A stretch of DNA of 56,418 bases from Nemertoderma westbladi (GCA_032718475.1 JAUCBJ010001347.1:1-56418); one strand, 5' to 3'. Positions 41,425-53,735 are shown, numbered from the stretch's first letter. The notes: generated from the sequence alone by a model not told the origin. Numbers and translations are program-made.

Positions 41425-44400
41425 TTATTATTATTATTATTATTATCAACACTCAGACCATGGTAAAATAAACATTCATGCGATAAACATAATAAATTAT
41501 GCATGCACTAAATTATAAGTAATTATAAAAGGGGAGAAGACCGCCCAGGCTTTAACTGCACTTATGGGGGCCATACACTAAAAATCCAGAAACTTATTAA
41601 TATAAAATAAGGTATGAACAATAATTAAAGAAAGCAAATACACTATAAATAAAGCAAGGAACATTGATTATATCTATTAACTAAATATTAAAGCGAATAA
41701 AAACTAATGAAACAGTAGTGAAGCAGAAACCGTACCGGTACTAAAAACCAATTAATTACAATGACGAATCTGAATTAAAAATAAGTACAAAATAATTAAT
41801 TAAAAAATAGTTAAAAAGGATCACGCCAAGTTTCTATCAAATTTGCAAAAATGCAGCAAATCAACATCGAGTAATTTACGTGAAAAAGAGAGTAAGCTCT
41901 CTGAATCTACTACTGTTGCGTCTAATGAATTCCATATTGGAATCGCGCGATTGGCAAACGAAAATTTCGAAATTTGCAGTCTACTGTAGTTAACCAATAG
42001 CTTGTGGTTGTGTCCTCTCAATCCACTACGCACTGGATAAGAGAAAAAATCATCAAAGGCTAAATCTATCAGACCGTGTAAAATAGAAAAAAACATTTTT
42101 TGATCATAAATAATACGGCGAATTTCTAATGGTTGTAGCTTAAAATGCTTCAATCGTTCGAAATAACTAGTCCTACCTAGATTGCACCGAAGATAAAGAC
42201 GTCTCGTATAATAACGTTGCACACCTTCAATGAGATCGATACTACCCATCGTGAACGGCGACCATACTTGAGTACAATACTCTAGTAAAGGCCTAACATA
42301 TGCCTTGTAGGAGGCTAAAAGCAATGCCTTTTCGTTGTTCGTATAGAAACAACGAAAAATCATGTTAGAGATTTTATAAGCCTTAGCTACTTGTTCACGA
42401 CAATATTTATCGAACTTAAGGTTGTCGCACACAGTAGGCTAATACCTAAATCTTTACAATGAGAAACTAATTTAATCGGCTTGTCATTGAGTGAATAAGT
42501 TAACAAAGGATTTGTAATACCAATGTGTATAACTGAGCACTTATGGGCAGCCACTCCTAACTGCCAACTGATAGCCCAGTTACCTAACGTGTTAAGCGAT
42601 TGTGAAATAAGATTAGCATTACTGCAATTAGCGACAACAGGAGAATATAGTTTAACGTCATCAGCGAATAGTTTAACTGTAACAGAGTCTAATAGCACCG
42701 GAAGGTCATTTATAAAAATCAGAAACAGGACAGGTCCCAGAACACTACCTTGGGGAGTGCCTGAAGTAACCTTGCAAATTTCAGAAAAACAATTACCAAC
42801 CACTATTCGTTGAGTTCTGTTAGCCAAAAATGCACCAATCCAACCTAGTAAATTGCCGCAGATACCATATGAAGACAGTTTTGCCAAAAGCTTAGAGTGC
42901 ACCACCGAATCAAAAGCTTTAGCAAAATCAATGTATACAATATCAATATTCTTACGATTATCAAGCAGTTGTGTCCAGTCGGTGATACACTCTAATAATT
43001 GCGTACAAGTAGATCTACGCTGTAGGAACCCATGCTGAGATTTTGATATCAATTTATGTTCTAAAAGATACTTAGTTAACTCTACTTTAATGCACATTTC
43101 CATAAGTTTACAGGCTATACAAGTTAGTGATACAGGTCTATAATTATAAGGGTCCGAAGGATCGCCTTTCTTGTACAATGGAATAACTAAAGCAGTACGC
43201 CAAACAGATGGCAGAGCATTGGAAGCAAATGATATATTAAAAATAACTGATAAAGGCACAGCTAAAAATAATGCAAGTTTAGAAAATAAAATACTTGGCA
43301 GATCATCCGGAGTACGGCTTGTCTTGCCTTTCAGTTTTCTCAGCATTGTTAAAATAGTTGCAGGTTCAAAATTTATATCAGATAACTGGGCGCTAGAATG
43401 TACTTTTCTAGGAAATGGTGGGATAGACCCATTGTCCTCACTGAAGTTTTGCGAGAGTACCATTGAAAATATATTAGCTTTAGTAACATCATCAACTACA
43501 GTATTACCATTGTACTGTAATGGTGCAATACCCGCTTTATTGCGTTTTCGTGAGTTAGTGTACTTAAAGACTACTTCCGGACTTCCTGAGCTGAGAATTT
43601 TACATTCTTTGGCGCAGGCAGCCTGGAATGCACCCTGAGAAGCAGCTTTAGCAGCCTTAGTGTAAGCTGCTCTGCCAGATACTGTGTGCCTGCGGCGCCA
43701 CAGTTTCTTTTTATTATTCTGAAGTTGCTTTACATAAACCGGGTATGCTTTCTTATTAGGATTAATAGATTTGAAAGGCACACAATTATCAATACCTACT
43801 TTGAGTATACTTGTAAATTTGCACCAGAAATCATCTATAGTGTTACATAATTGAAATTCGATAGTCCAATTGATATTTTGTAAATATGACGAAAATTTGT
43901 TATAGTCACAGTTAGAAAAGTCATGAAAACCAATGCAATCTCGCTGAATTAACTCATGTGGGGAAATAATATTAAAACAAACTGTAGCATGATCACTAGT
44001 AGAAAAATTTTCAATTACTGAAACACAAGATACATGTAAGTCTTCCGAACAGAAAACTAGGTCTAGGACATTATCTAAGCGCGTTGGCTCTAATTGAAGT
44101 TGAGAAAGACCAGATTCTAAAACAAAATTAGAACATGAATTATATATTTGTGAGTCCGGATGAGATAGTTCAACCCAATCAAAATCTGGTAGATTAAAAT
44201 CGCCCATTATTACGCAGGGCCGGTCAATGTCACACAGACTAGATAGGCAACCATACAAAATGTCCGACTGGTCAGGTGAAAGACTAGTACTTCTGTATAC
44301 ACATACAATACGACTGGGAACATTTCCGAGAAGGTCAACAGCGATAATCTCGACATCGTTAAATATTTGGGGTATCAGAACACGGGAGCATTTAATCGAG

Positions 44401-44577
44401 TTATGGATTAAAAGGGCTACACCTCCTCCACGAGATGGGCGATCATTACGATAAACTTTGTATTTATCCGCACGCGAAAGCATGGCGTCTGTAACAGTAG
44501 CATCTAACCAAGTTTCGGTGACACCAACTATGTCGTGCAAAGCATCACACAAATTTTCGAACTCAGGAAGTTTGTTC
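41425..44577 (-). pseudogene. CR1-like LINE, nearly complete ORF2
   Basis: The minus strand from 44577 is open for about 730 codons. The endonuclease region has DIVGVTETWLDATV, SRGGGVALLIHNS, CVIMGDFNLPDFDW and STSDHATVCFN. The RT has YNYRPVSLTCIACKLMEMC, QHGFLQRRSTCTQLLECI, IDIVYIDFAKAFDSVVHSK, SGTPQGSVLGPVLFLIF and KLFADDVKLYSP (catalytic FADD). A frameshift near 42420 leads to the C-terminal part (KAYVRPLLEYCTQVWSPF, LQPLEIRRIIYDQKM, LRGHNHKLL), with a stop at 41821. The 3' UTR ends in an (ATT)n tail at 41425-41447. The copy is 5'-truncated: no ORF1 and no endonuclease start. With only one frameshift it is fairly young. Confidence 0.93.
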
Positions 44578-45160
44578 TAATAATCAGATCATAGATGACG
44601 TATAACCTGTAATAATCAGCATTAATATCTCTGCCTCTACCTGTCTGCTTCACTCTGCATTAATATTTATTTATAATAATAGCATTAAAATTTTATACAA
44701 AATTAATGAGCATATTACTGTATTATTATGCAATATATAATGATATAATATTGACCATCGACCATACTATACAAAACTTTTACAGTACTTTTTACCTACC
44801 TACAATATTTTGTTTTTTTGCCATCTCGCTCATTGTCTTCTTTGTTTTTATTGGCTCGTTTGTTTTGGGCTCGTTTGGGTTTGACTAAATACGCCACCGA
44901 CAACAACCGGCACCTTTTGCATACCACCGACACCGACACAAACTGCAAACCGACAGGTAAAATCGCAAACCGACAGTATACCGACCCGACAACTTCGGCA
45001 ATGTTAGTAAACTATTTCAGTTCATGATTATATAATTTTTATTTCCAGTCCAAATATTTATAACAAATTATATTGTCCACTATCCCTTATCGGCCTGTTG
45101 TCAGAGGTGTAATTAGTCATGATAATTTATTTAAAATTATCTTTTATAAAAATTATAATT
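44578..45160. other. No gene seen
   Basis: This is AT-rich DNA. A degenerate ACCGACA-rich stretch lies at 44890-44995. Confidence 0.5.
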
Positions 45161-45501
45161 TATCACCACACTTAGCTGTTCATTTCTTCTGGAGTAATTT
45201 TTATATTTTGAGAATTACTTACAGTTTAATTTATAATAATTATAATAATTTAAATTATAATAATTAAATTATAATTTAAACTTATACAGGACAGGTACCT
45301 ACTGTATACATACAGTATATATTGATGTATTGATGGATGTGTTGGTGGAATAATATATTGATCGATTGAAAGATTGGTTGATAGATAGACTTCAAAAATC
45401 TATATTTTTCTAAATTAAATTCATTCTACATAATACACTAAGTAATATTTTCAAAATATAAAAATTACTCCAGAAGAAATGAATAGCTAAGTGTGGTGAT
45501 A
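45161..45501. mobile_element. Foldback/MITE-like element with about 61-bp terminal inverted repeats
   Basis: Arms at 45161-45221 and 45439-45501 are near-perfect reverse complements. Each starts TATCACCACACTTAGC at its outer end and contains TTCTTCTGGAGTAATTTTTA. Outer TA on both sides would fit a TA target duplication, so a Tc1/mariner-type MITE is possible. The 217-bp centre is very AT-rich and has no ORF. Confidence 0.75.
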
Positions 45502-46179
45502 GTGGTCTCTCCGGGGGAGGGGCAGGTGGCATTTTGCCATTATGAAATACAGAAATAGGGAATTACTTGGTTTATATCGATATCAGTGTATGTGAAAAGC
45601 TGCCTTTGGCTGTTTGGTAGTCAATCCTCAAACCGACAATAACCGAATCATTTAGGTAAATACCAATTACTGCGCATAATGCTGCAATGTGCAGGTTATT
45701 TAAGGTAATAAATTTCGGAATTGTATCACACTGTACTGTATGTCAGAGTATAGGAACGGAACGGGACTTGTTTTGTTCACTGATCATTGTGCTGTGGCTG
45801 TCCGATCCTCTGCTATTTTCCCTCAATTTGCACTGTTGTTGGTACCGTTAACAACATCGTTTATTGTTTTGGTTAGAATGCTGCCACCGTAACCTGCTCC
45901 TTTCCTTAAATTGGTAGGTAATAACAGCGTTTATTGATTCCCACATTTCCGTCCACCTTCTGACCTTCCCACATTTCCATCCAGCAAACCTAAAACAATA
46001 AAAATTTGTGAAATAATTGTTGAGCTGTATCAAAATCTAATTAATACATTATGATAATCTGATAATGTACTATATAATAATTTCAGATCAGACAGTCAGA
46101 TTCATAATGTAGATCTACAAAAACTTATACACATTGACCTGACTGCCTGACACTCGCCAATACTAAATTTTCACTTCTT
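45502..46179. other. No gene seen
   Basis: Nothing identifiable. A GTAACCTGCTCCTTT piece near 45888 resembles the duplicated block at 30077. Confidence 0.5.
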
Positions 46180-46300
46180 GGTGGCCTTTTGTGGTCTTTT
46201 GCGGTCTTTTGCTGTCTTTTGCGGTAATTCGTCTTGCAGGATAGGCCTATCCATGCCTTCTCTGTCCTTTTGTGGTCTTTTGCAGTATTTCGTAGGACCC
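46180..46300 (-). repeat. Head-anchored low-complexity array F (TTTTGCGGTC units)
   Basis: GGTCTTTTGCGGTCTTTTGC-type units end in AGTATTTCGTAGGACCC. A second partial head (GGTAATTCGTC) is inside at 46222-46232. Confidence 0.8.
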
Positions 46301-49088
46301 CTGCCAGCTTATTTTCTATCAGTCTTTCAACCATGCAATAGCTGAAGCTGAGATTGATTTTAGTGTAACTTTAACTTAGTGCAAGATTTTAGTTTCAGTC
46401 CATCTGTGCAACTTTAATTAATTAATTAATTAAACCTACCACAGTAGGTTTAATCTACCATCATTTTTTGTCTTTTTAATTTTTAAAATTAATATATTTT
46501 TTAGACATAGTCAGCACCCAATAACTCTCGCCACCAGTGAGAGCAATTTGCCTTGGCTTCCAACATTTTGTTGTGCAATTACGTTATTTAAATTATTGTG
46601 TTTTGTTTATTTTAATTTAATTTGTTGAACAGGAGGGAAAAATACAATACAAATGCATAATAATAATAGGTAATTTGTATTGTGCATTTACGGCTGATTA
46701 GTGATTACAATGATACAAAGGACAGAAAGATAGCCTATTTGGATGGATAAAGGGTAAAAAAATATTTCACCTTGAATTTTTGTACTTTTTTTGTTTTTAC
46801 CTTAGTCTTGATGATGCGCGATATAATCGCGAAATTTCCTACTTTATACCTGTAAATCACAATTTAGAAAAATTTATGAAATTTTACCCATTAAATCATG
46901 ACATAGGCATATTGCTTATTTTTTAAAGTTTTATTTTTTCATGTCGTGTCCCTTCTTCTGTGGAAAGGAAAGGCCCAGTACAATCTACTGGCAGACTGGT
47001 ATCTTGTGTTTATCTTATTTAAGCCTACCGGTCGGTAGGCCTACTTTATTTATTAGGCCTAGGTATCTTTCAACGTTATTCAATTATGTATCTCAACGTA
47101 AAAAAAAAAAAACGCTGCTGAAAATTTCCACTTTCCCCATTACCATTTTAACTATTAAATTCGGAATATAGACGACATTGACATTGGCCCGGTGTATCAG
47201 CCTGTAGGCTATTTAATACGTTAATTGGAATTTGAATTTTTTATTTGACATTAAATCAGTTAAAAACAAGCACTAAAGATATTAAAATATTAATTATAAT
47301 ATAACATTAAAATCAAAACATTAAAAGCATTAATAATATAATTAATACCGTATATTAATATATAAATGCATTAATATATAAAGGCATTAAAATATAACAT
47401 ATGAAGTGTAAGGAAAAGGTAAAGGCAACAAACCAATGTACAATATGGTAATCAACATGTCCTAGAAAATGTGTTTTAACGGAAAACAGTACAAAACAAA
47501 CATAGATAATAAAACGCAATAATTTTTATTTTCCGTTTAAATCATGCCTAAATAAAATGACCTTCAATAAATTTGAAACACTATTTACAAATCTAATATA
47601 ATAACCAAATATAATATAATATAACACCTAATATATAACTTTTTACCTATATATAATTTTTTATTATTTTTTTATTTTACACCATGTTCCCAATAATCGA
47701 TTGATTTTTTACTCCCTCAGTTGCTGTTGCTGCATTGCATTTTTTCTATAATTTACTATAGCTTTAATTGTCCACTGTTATACCCCAAATCTCTAATTTT
47801 GTTTTTAACTTTATATACCACAATACCTAGTTCATAATACTTTTTATATGCCTTTTATTTCTGACATGAATTTTATATTATAATTTTGTAATTTGGCCTG
47901 ATGAACTTGATACACCCGGACCCGGTATTGAGATTAATTTATAAACTTATATACATGCCGATGGACTATCCTGACCGGGAATTTTAATACTAATTTGAAC
48001 TAACGCTTATTTTTTTTTCCCAGCCTATTATTATACTACTTTGTGCGGTCCCGATTACGCACAGTTTTACCTAAAACAAGACGTGTTTTACCCAGTCAAT
48101 ATTTTATTTATGTGTACAGTTCAATTTCATATATATATTTTACATATGTCTCTGTTAATTTTATTTATTGTGTGTACGGGCTTTAAAAGCATTTGCTTCC
48201 TCACGCCCTATTTACATTAAACATTAAACAACATAATTATGGTAAGACATTTCAATTTCAGGATTTAGGACCAACAAACTTAGTGGATACGAGATAAAAG
48301 GTGTAAGTGCAGCAACTATAAAATTATTGAAATTTTACTAAAAATTATTGTAATTATGATAAGTAATTTAGGACCATACGAAGACAGTGGATACGAGGTG
48401 CAAGGTATAAATATAAGAAACAACAACAGAATAATTATAAAAACGTTCGACACCAATAAAATTATAGGCCTATTTTATGAACTGTATTTATTTCTATTGT
48501 CTTACTAAAAATATTATGTACTCCCCACTGTAGTTATTTATAATAAGTTTACCGCGGTAAGTTAGAAATTATAAATACACAATGCATATATTATATATAC
48601 TGAGACTTAATTACAGAATTAAGCAGTGATTTGCCGTCGAGGATAACCCCATGACACTATGTCTCGTTTTCATGAGGGTCCTCACTATATCAGGAAATAT
48701 TAAAATCGATAAAGGTTCTATGAAGTTGATACATATAGTATTATAGTATGTTACATATGTACATTATTGCAAATAAGTTTAAGTCGAATTGCAATAATTT
48801 AGGAAGAACTTGAGTGTGATAAAATAAATAATATAAAACACAATTAGGCGAATAAATATAAATATTACTAATAGCCATGACTAATATCCGTTTAAGTTAA
48901 AATATTCTGGGCATAGGAGTTTCACTCATAACTTTTAGCAAGGAGTTTTCCTCCCTTCGGTTATTCCCTCCTCGTAAAAGAAAATAAGAACATAAATAAA
49001 ATAAAAACATAAAATAAAATAAAAACGTACTGTATATACATGAAATAGGTATTATCTTAAAAACAATCTTAAAGCATAAGATGTCGTA
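46301..49088. other. Long AT-rich stretch, no gene
   Basis: No coding region found over 2.8 kb. Contents: a perfect 11-bp stem hairpin at 46429-46454, a GCGATATAATCGC palindrome near 46818, and two diverged copies of TTAGGACCA..AGTGGATACGAG near 48267 and 48372. TAGGCCTA palindromes also occur. Confidence 0.5.
46429..46454. other. 11-bp stem hairpin
   Basis: ATTAAACCTAC and GTAGGTTTAAT pair exactly around CACA. Function unknown; no host gene is nearby. Confidence 0.75.
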
Positions 49089-49191
49089 ACCTTTAGGCAT
49101 ATATAGAGTTTTCCTCCTCGATCAGTTTGTTAAGCAAGTACGATTTAACTTTGTGTTTAAAGGTCTCAATTGTTGGGGAGTTTTTTATGTC
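49089..49191 (-). pseudogene. LINE C-terminal fragment, distal part
   Basis: The minus strand reads DIKNSPTIETFKHKVKSYLL then NKLIEEENSIYA and stop at 49093, a typical CR1-like C-terminal tail. It continues, across an inserted transposon, from LWNALPSDIK at 50451 and above. The duplicated DIK codons come from the transposon's 8-bp target duplication. Confidence 0.8.
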
Positions 49192-50450
49192 GGTATACAG
49201 ACGTTTCGGCCTAGGACGTTTCGGTCCAGGACGTTTCGGCCCGGACGATTCGGCCCGGACGATTCGGTCCGGACGTTTCGGCCCATGACTGAAACTGAAA
49301 GAAAAGGCCAAGTCGTTTTATTATATGATAATAATTATTCATTAAAATTCGACTTATTTCACAATAACATACAAACAACACTAAGTGTTGTTAAGTCTTA
49401 ATGAAATATCTTTTATGAAAAGGCTATTTAATTTACCTTTATTACAAAATTAAATAAACAATATGTATGGTGGTACTCTGCTTCCATAGACAATTCGCCA
49501 TCAATTATGTTTATTACATTAGTTAATATTTATAAATATAATCGTAGAACTTCTATCTTGACTACTTTAGAATAGGTGGATCAGAGTTCCTACTATGTAA
49601 CAATTGTTCTAGTAACGTAAAAACTTCAAAATCAAAACAAATATATTGAACAACTTATTCTTAAAATGATTGGTTTATATTTGCTTTGTAAGAAGTGATG
49701 ATGAGGATGGCATATATTTAAAACTAGTTGAATAGCTTATAAATCGAAGGAAAATAACTGAATAAAGTAATTGATTTAATTTTGTAACAATAAGAAAATG
49801 TTAAAGATTGCAGGACTGTAAACTAGCACTGGAATTTCGCATACCGGTAGCAATTCTAGAATAGGTGATATTTCGATATCTGATATCTTGTTTATCACAT
49901 ATGTTCGAACGTCGGAACGTCTTGCTCTTGAACGCGAAGGGAGAATAGCACAAAATTACAGTTAAGACGAACAATATCCCGCATTAATTTAGTACTGTAT
50001 GTTGCAAGTTATATTTTTTTATACTACAGTATGTATGAGTTGAGTATGTACAGTATACAGAAGCTTCTGCAAATAAACCTTGTATAACTTAACTACTGAT
50101 GCCAATTTATCTGCGTCAGGTTCTACTTGTATAACCGTATATCACATTCAGGGACAGGTGATAATCTATGAATAATAGCGATTGGAGGTTAAACATTAGT
50201 CCTATTTAAAATAATTAATGGGTATTATAATTAACAGTTAAATGTATTAAAATTATATGCATATAATTAACAGTTAAAAGTATTAAAATTATATGCATAT
50301 AATCTTCTACATATTACATTGTGTAGACTAAACTTTATATTTGTAAAGTGAATCTTTGGGCCAAAACGTCCGACAAACAAATCTTATATTTAACTCATTA
50401 GACCGAAACGTCCTAGGCCAAAACGTCTTAGACCGAAACGTCTGTTACCC
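49192..50450. mobile_element. 1.26-kb non-autonomous DNA transposon with GGACGTTTCGG-array termini
   Basis: It is flanked by a perfect 8-bp duplication TTTATGTC (49184-49191 and 50451-50458). The ends read GGTATACAGACGTTTCGG and, inverted, GGGTAACAGACGTTTCGG. Each end carries a short array of 13-15 bp GGACGTTTCGGCC-type units (49197-49285; 50358-50445 inverted). There is no ORF inside. An 8-bp duplication is usual for hAT and P elements; the ends do not settle the superfamily. It interrupts a LINE coding sequence. Confidence 0.85.
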
Positions 50451-50520
50451 TTTATGTCCGATGGCAACGCATTCCATAGAACTGGATGCAATGGAAATTA
50501 CCATTTAATACGTTATTTTT
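50451..50520 (-). pseudogene. LINE C-terminal fragment, proximal part
   Basis: The minus strand reads PVLWNALPSDIKG up to the transposon boundary; further upstream the frame has a stop. It is the other half of the fragment at 49089-49191. Confidence 0.7.
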
Positions 50521-51373
50521 ATTTTCCTGCTTTCTGTAGGCCTATGTTTTTATCAGCCCTCTGTACACTATTGATTTTTCAATTACCATTGGATGTACCG
50601 GTACTACAGTACTGTATATTTTAATTAGATGCATTGGTCACTTTCTTTCTGATAATTCCGTTTGGTGTCTGTTTTTATTTTCTTCTGTGTTCGCTTAGCA
50701 ACTGTGAGTGTACCTGGTTTTTACCGTAAGTGTACCTAGTTGTTTTTCTCCGGTGATAATTTTAATTCATTTTATAATATTTCACTGTGTTAATAATAAT
50801 AATAATTAATGTTAATCTGATAGGGTAGGCCTAGAATGATTATATGATCCATCAATGGAGACTATACTAACACTTAATTATTTGACATCTGAAGACCACT
50901 ACCGGTACGATGGAAAGCAATGCAGAAGAAATTTATCTGGAAATTTATATTTAAGATGATTAATTTCTAAATGCCTATCTATGGTTACCTAATGCAAACC
51001 TGTCAGCCTGTGTAATTTAGAGGGTTGGGATCAATTATGGCGATCCCCTCTGTTATTAGCGACATCTTCATATAACTATCGATATATTTTTAACGCAACT
51101 ACCAAACTATCCATATATTTATGTAACATTACATAATTTCTGCTTTCTGGCCAATTACCTGTATTCAATATTCTCCAAATATCAAGGAATGGATATATAT
51201 GATCTGCATTGCATACAATGTCCCCACCCTCCCGTTTAATATATTGTATACTCTCTATTATCACCTATTTGTGAATATATAGCTTACAGATATATTTATA
51301 TGGATGGATGTTGCATTATTTTGCAATATTTCTAGCATATTACTCACAGGTTGGTCTGTTAAATTTAATATAT
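50521..51373. other. No gene seen
   Basis: This is AT-rich DNA. Nothing identifiable. Confidence 0.5.
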
Positions 51374-51715
51374 AAATATTAGCTACCAGGATTGAGAAAA
51401 ACTCAGTTTCACCATCTGGTGAGAGTACCTGTGCTTCTGTGTCACAATATAACAATCCAATGCCAGCAACGATTACTCCTGGTATTCCATAAGCTCTTAG
51501 GATTTCAAGCATTTTACCTCTATGGATGGAGTCGAATGCCTTCTTGAAGTCCACAAAAGTCATGACTGCGGGGAGATTCTTTGACTTAATTCCTTCAATC
51601 AGTCTCCGTAGTGCAAGTATCTGAGCTATTGTTGATCTACTTGGTCGAAATCCGTTTTGGCTCTTACGCAGTAGTTTCTCTATGTGAGGCATAATCCTAT
51701 ATAGAATCATTTGTT
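51374..51715 (-). pseudogene. RTE-like LINE, short RT fragment (third family)
   Basis: The minus strand encodes MILYRIMPHIEKLLRKSQNG, FRPSRSTIAQILALRRLI, LPAVMTFVDFKKAFDSIHRG (RT motif with the first catalytic Asp) and LRAYGIPGVIVAGIGLLY, then loses homology near VLSPDGETEFFSILV. It lacks the FADD box and C-terminus, so it is truncated on both sides. It is related to, but clearly different from, the copies at 37742 and 52421. Confidence 0.85.
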
Positions 51716-51965
51716 GTTTAGTAAATTGTAAATTAGTAAATTGTTGATTAGTAAAAAGTTATGTTGCGAACAACGTAGAGTTTATCTGTCTACAAATTTT
51801 GTAACATCTTATATAACAATTACCTTTGATTACAAGCTATTATACCGTTGCCTCATTAATTGTTTCAGGGTAGAAATCAAAGTACAGGAACAATGATGTT
51901 GTTATGGAGGCTAATTCTCTGAATGCCCATCGATTCGTCAACCAACCACAGCAGGTGAGTCACCA

Positions 51966-52088
51966 TGGAGATGGTCCCCACTATATCAGTTTGTTAGGAG
52001 ATGGTCCTCCCTATATCAGTTAGGAGATGGTCCTCCCTATATCAGTTAGGAGATGGTCCTCCCTATTCCAGTTAGGAGATGGTCCCCA
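51966..52088. repeat. 26-bp minisatellite, left part
   Basis: Units of TAGGAGATGGTCCTCCCTAT plus ATCAGT start at 51995, 52021, 52047 and 52073. The same unit recurs at 54842-54890, on the other side of the L2-like LINE. Confidence 0.9.
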
Positions 52089-52420
52089 ATTGCCAAGCTG
52101 ACAGAAAAAGTAATTGCAATCCAGCTCATGAAGCACCTAACAATGAACAATCTCCACGAGTGTATGCAGAGTGCATATCGTCCATTTCATGGTACAGAAA
52201 CTGCACTGATCAAGGTAAACAACGATATCTTACTGGATATAGATAAAGGATCGGCTGTTTTGATGATTATGCTCGAACTTAGTGCAGCATTTGATACCGT
52301 GGATCACTCAATGCTACTTCAAATATTAGAACAGGAGATATGTATCAAAGGCCAGGCTCTGAGTGGTTTAAGTCATATCGGAAAAGTAGACGACAGCACT
52401 GCTCAGCACAGCGACACAAG
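52089..52420 (+). pseudogene. L2-like LINE, RT fragment
   Basis: The plus strand encodes LTEKVIAIQLMKHLTMNNLH, MQSAYRPFHGTETALIKVNN, ELSAAFDTVDHSMLLQILEQ and, after a frameshift near 52350, EWFKSY. These match the RT of L2/CR1-group LINEs up to the first catalytic Asp. It is cut at 52420 by minus-strand RTE-like sequence. The C-terminal part of the same element probably resumes at about 53930. The piece containing the catalytic YADD box is missing. Confidence 0.85.
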
Positions 52421-53735
52421 ATTATGCACTGGCTGGTCCTCACGGCGAAAGCAATGTCCTGCAAAGCGGAGGCGATTTTGTTCTAGTGTCAAGCTTGGGA
52501 GAACCAATGAGACACCTCCAATGTTATATAGTGTCTGGTTGGAGATGTGTGCATTGTACTTGACACAATGAACCCGGCGTAGCATTCTTGTGGATGTGCC
52601 ATCCAGAGATTTGGTGTCCTCGGCAGTTAGAGCCCAGCATGGACTCCCATAGAGGAGTACTGGAACTACTGCTGCTCTAAATAATCAGACCTTAAGTTTC
52701 CGATTAATTCTCGGTGACTTCCAAATCCTGGGAAGCCTATTCAAGGCTGCCCATGCCTTTCCCTTACATATTCGAAGGTCCTCACCTGACTTCCGGATCC
52801 ATGATCCCAGGTAACAGAAGTCGTCCACATGCTCAAGCATACCATCTTTTGAGCTTATGCTCATCCGATCAGAGACTTGCTGAGGACTTTCAAAGTTAAC
52901 TGTCAAAATGTTGGTCTTTTTGGAGTTAATAAAAAGACCAACACTAGAAGCAGCATGTTCTAATGAGCTGAGGAGCCGTTGGGCTCCCTCTAATGATTCT
53001 GATAGTACTCCTAAGTCATCAGCAAAGTCTAGATCAGTTAGGTACTTGGCAGGATTTCCTCGACTTCTGGAGCCAGTAGGTGGAGTTATCATCACCCCAG
53101 CATCATTATGATGATCTAAGGACATGCGTAGAACATAGTCAACCACAATTATGAACAAGAATGTTACAAGTGTGTCTCCCTGGAGGACACCCCATAACAC
53201 TTCAAATGGTTCTGTGTCACCGTCAACAGTAGACACAAATGTTGTCGAACCATCGTATACTGATCTGATTGCTGCAATAATTTCATCAGGAATCCCATAT
53301 AATGAAAGAATGCTGAACATACGTGAGCGAGAGACTGAATCAAAGGCCTTGAAGAAGTCAACAAAGATAACAGCCAGATGCCTGACTTTCTTTTTTGATA
53401 ACTCTTCGTTTATCCTTCTAAGTGCCAAAATGGGCTCCATGGTCCCACGACCTTTACGGAACCCATTCTGATTTCCACGGAGCAGTCTCTCAATGGGATC
53501 CCTGATGCGATTTAATAGAATTCTATTGTATAGCTTTGCAGCAATCGAGATCAATGAGATTCCCCGAAAAGAACCATAGAGTGTTAGGTTGCCCTTCTTG
53601 GGAACTGGCACCAACTTATTTGTTTTCATTTCTTGTGGGACTCTTGTTGTTCGGTACATGTCTACTATAATGGGGTACTACTACTACTAGGTCGAGCGAA
53701 CTCGGACATGTAATGACACTATAATGGGATAGATG
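52421..53735 (-). pseudogene. RTE-like LINE copy, inserted in the L2-like LINE
   Basis: It is closely similar to 37963-39230. The minus strand encodes MYRTTRVPQEMKTNKLVP, NQNGFRKGRGTMEPILALRR, AVIFVDFFKAFDSVSRS, GVLQGDTLVTFLF and DLDFADDLGVLSES (catalytic FADD), then CYLGSWIRKSGEDLR. After a break near 52685 comes MLRRVHCVKYNAHISNQTLY. It ends at AGATTATGCACTGGCTGG (52421). The last about 220 bp of the family, including the (TAG)n tail, are missing, which is odd for target-primed insertion. A 43-bp LINE tail is inserted at 53675-53717. Confidence 0.9.
53675..53717 (-). mobile_element. 43-bp LINE tail insertion with an 11-bp target duplication
   Basis: The insert is flanked by ACTATAATGGG at 53664-53674 and 53718-53728. 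The related copy at 39207-39225 has no insert at this point. On the minus strand it ends in (TAG)n and matches 16836-16868. It is an extreme 5' truncation of an RTE-like LINE. Confidence 0.88.

Noticed and set aside
52053-52571. 172-codon plus-strand frame as one protein
   Set aside because: It is a chance fusion: the first part is L2-like RT, the second part is antisense RTE-like LINE sequence after 52421.
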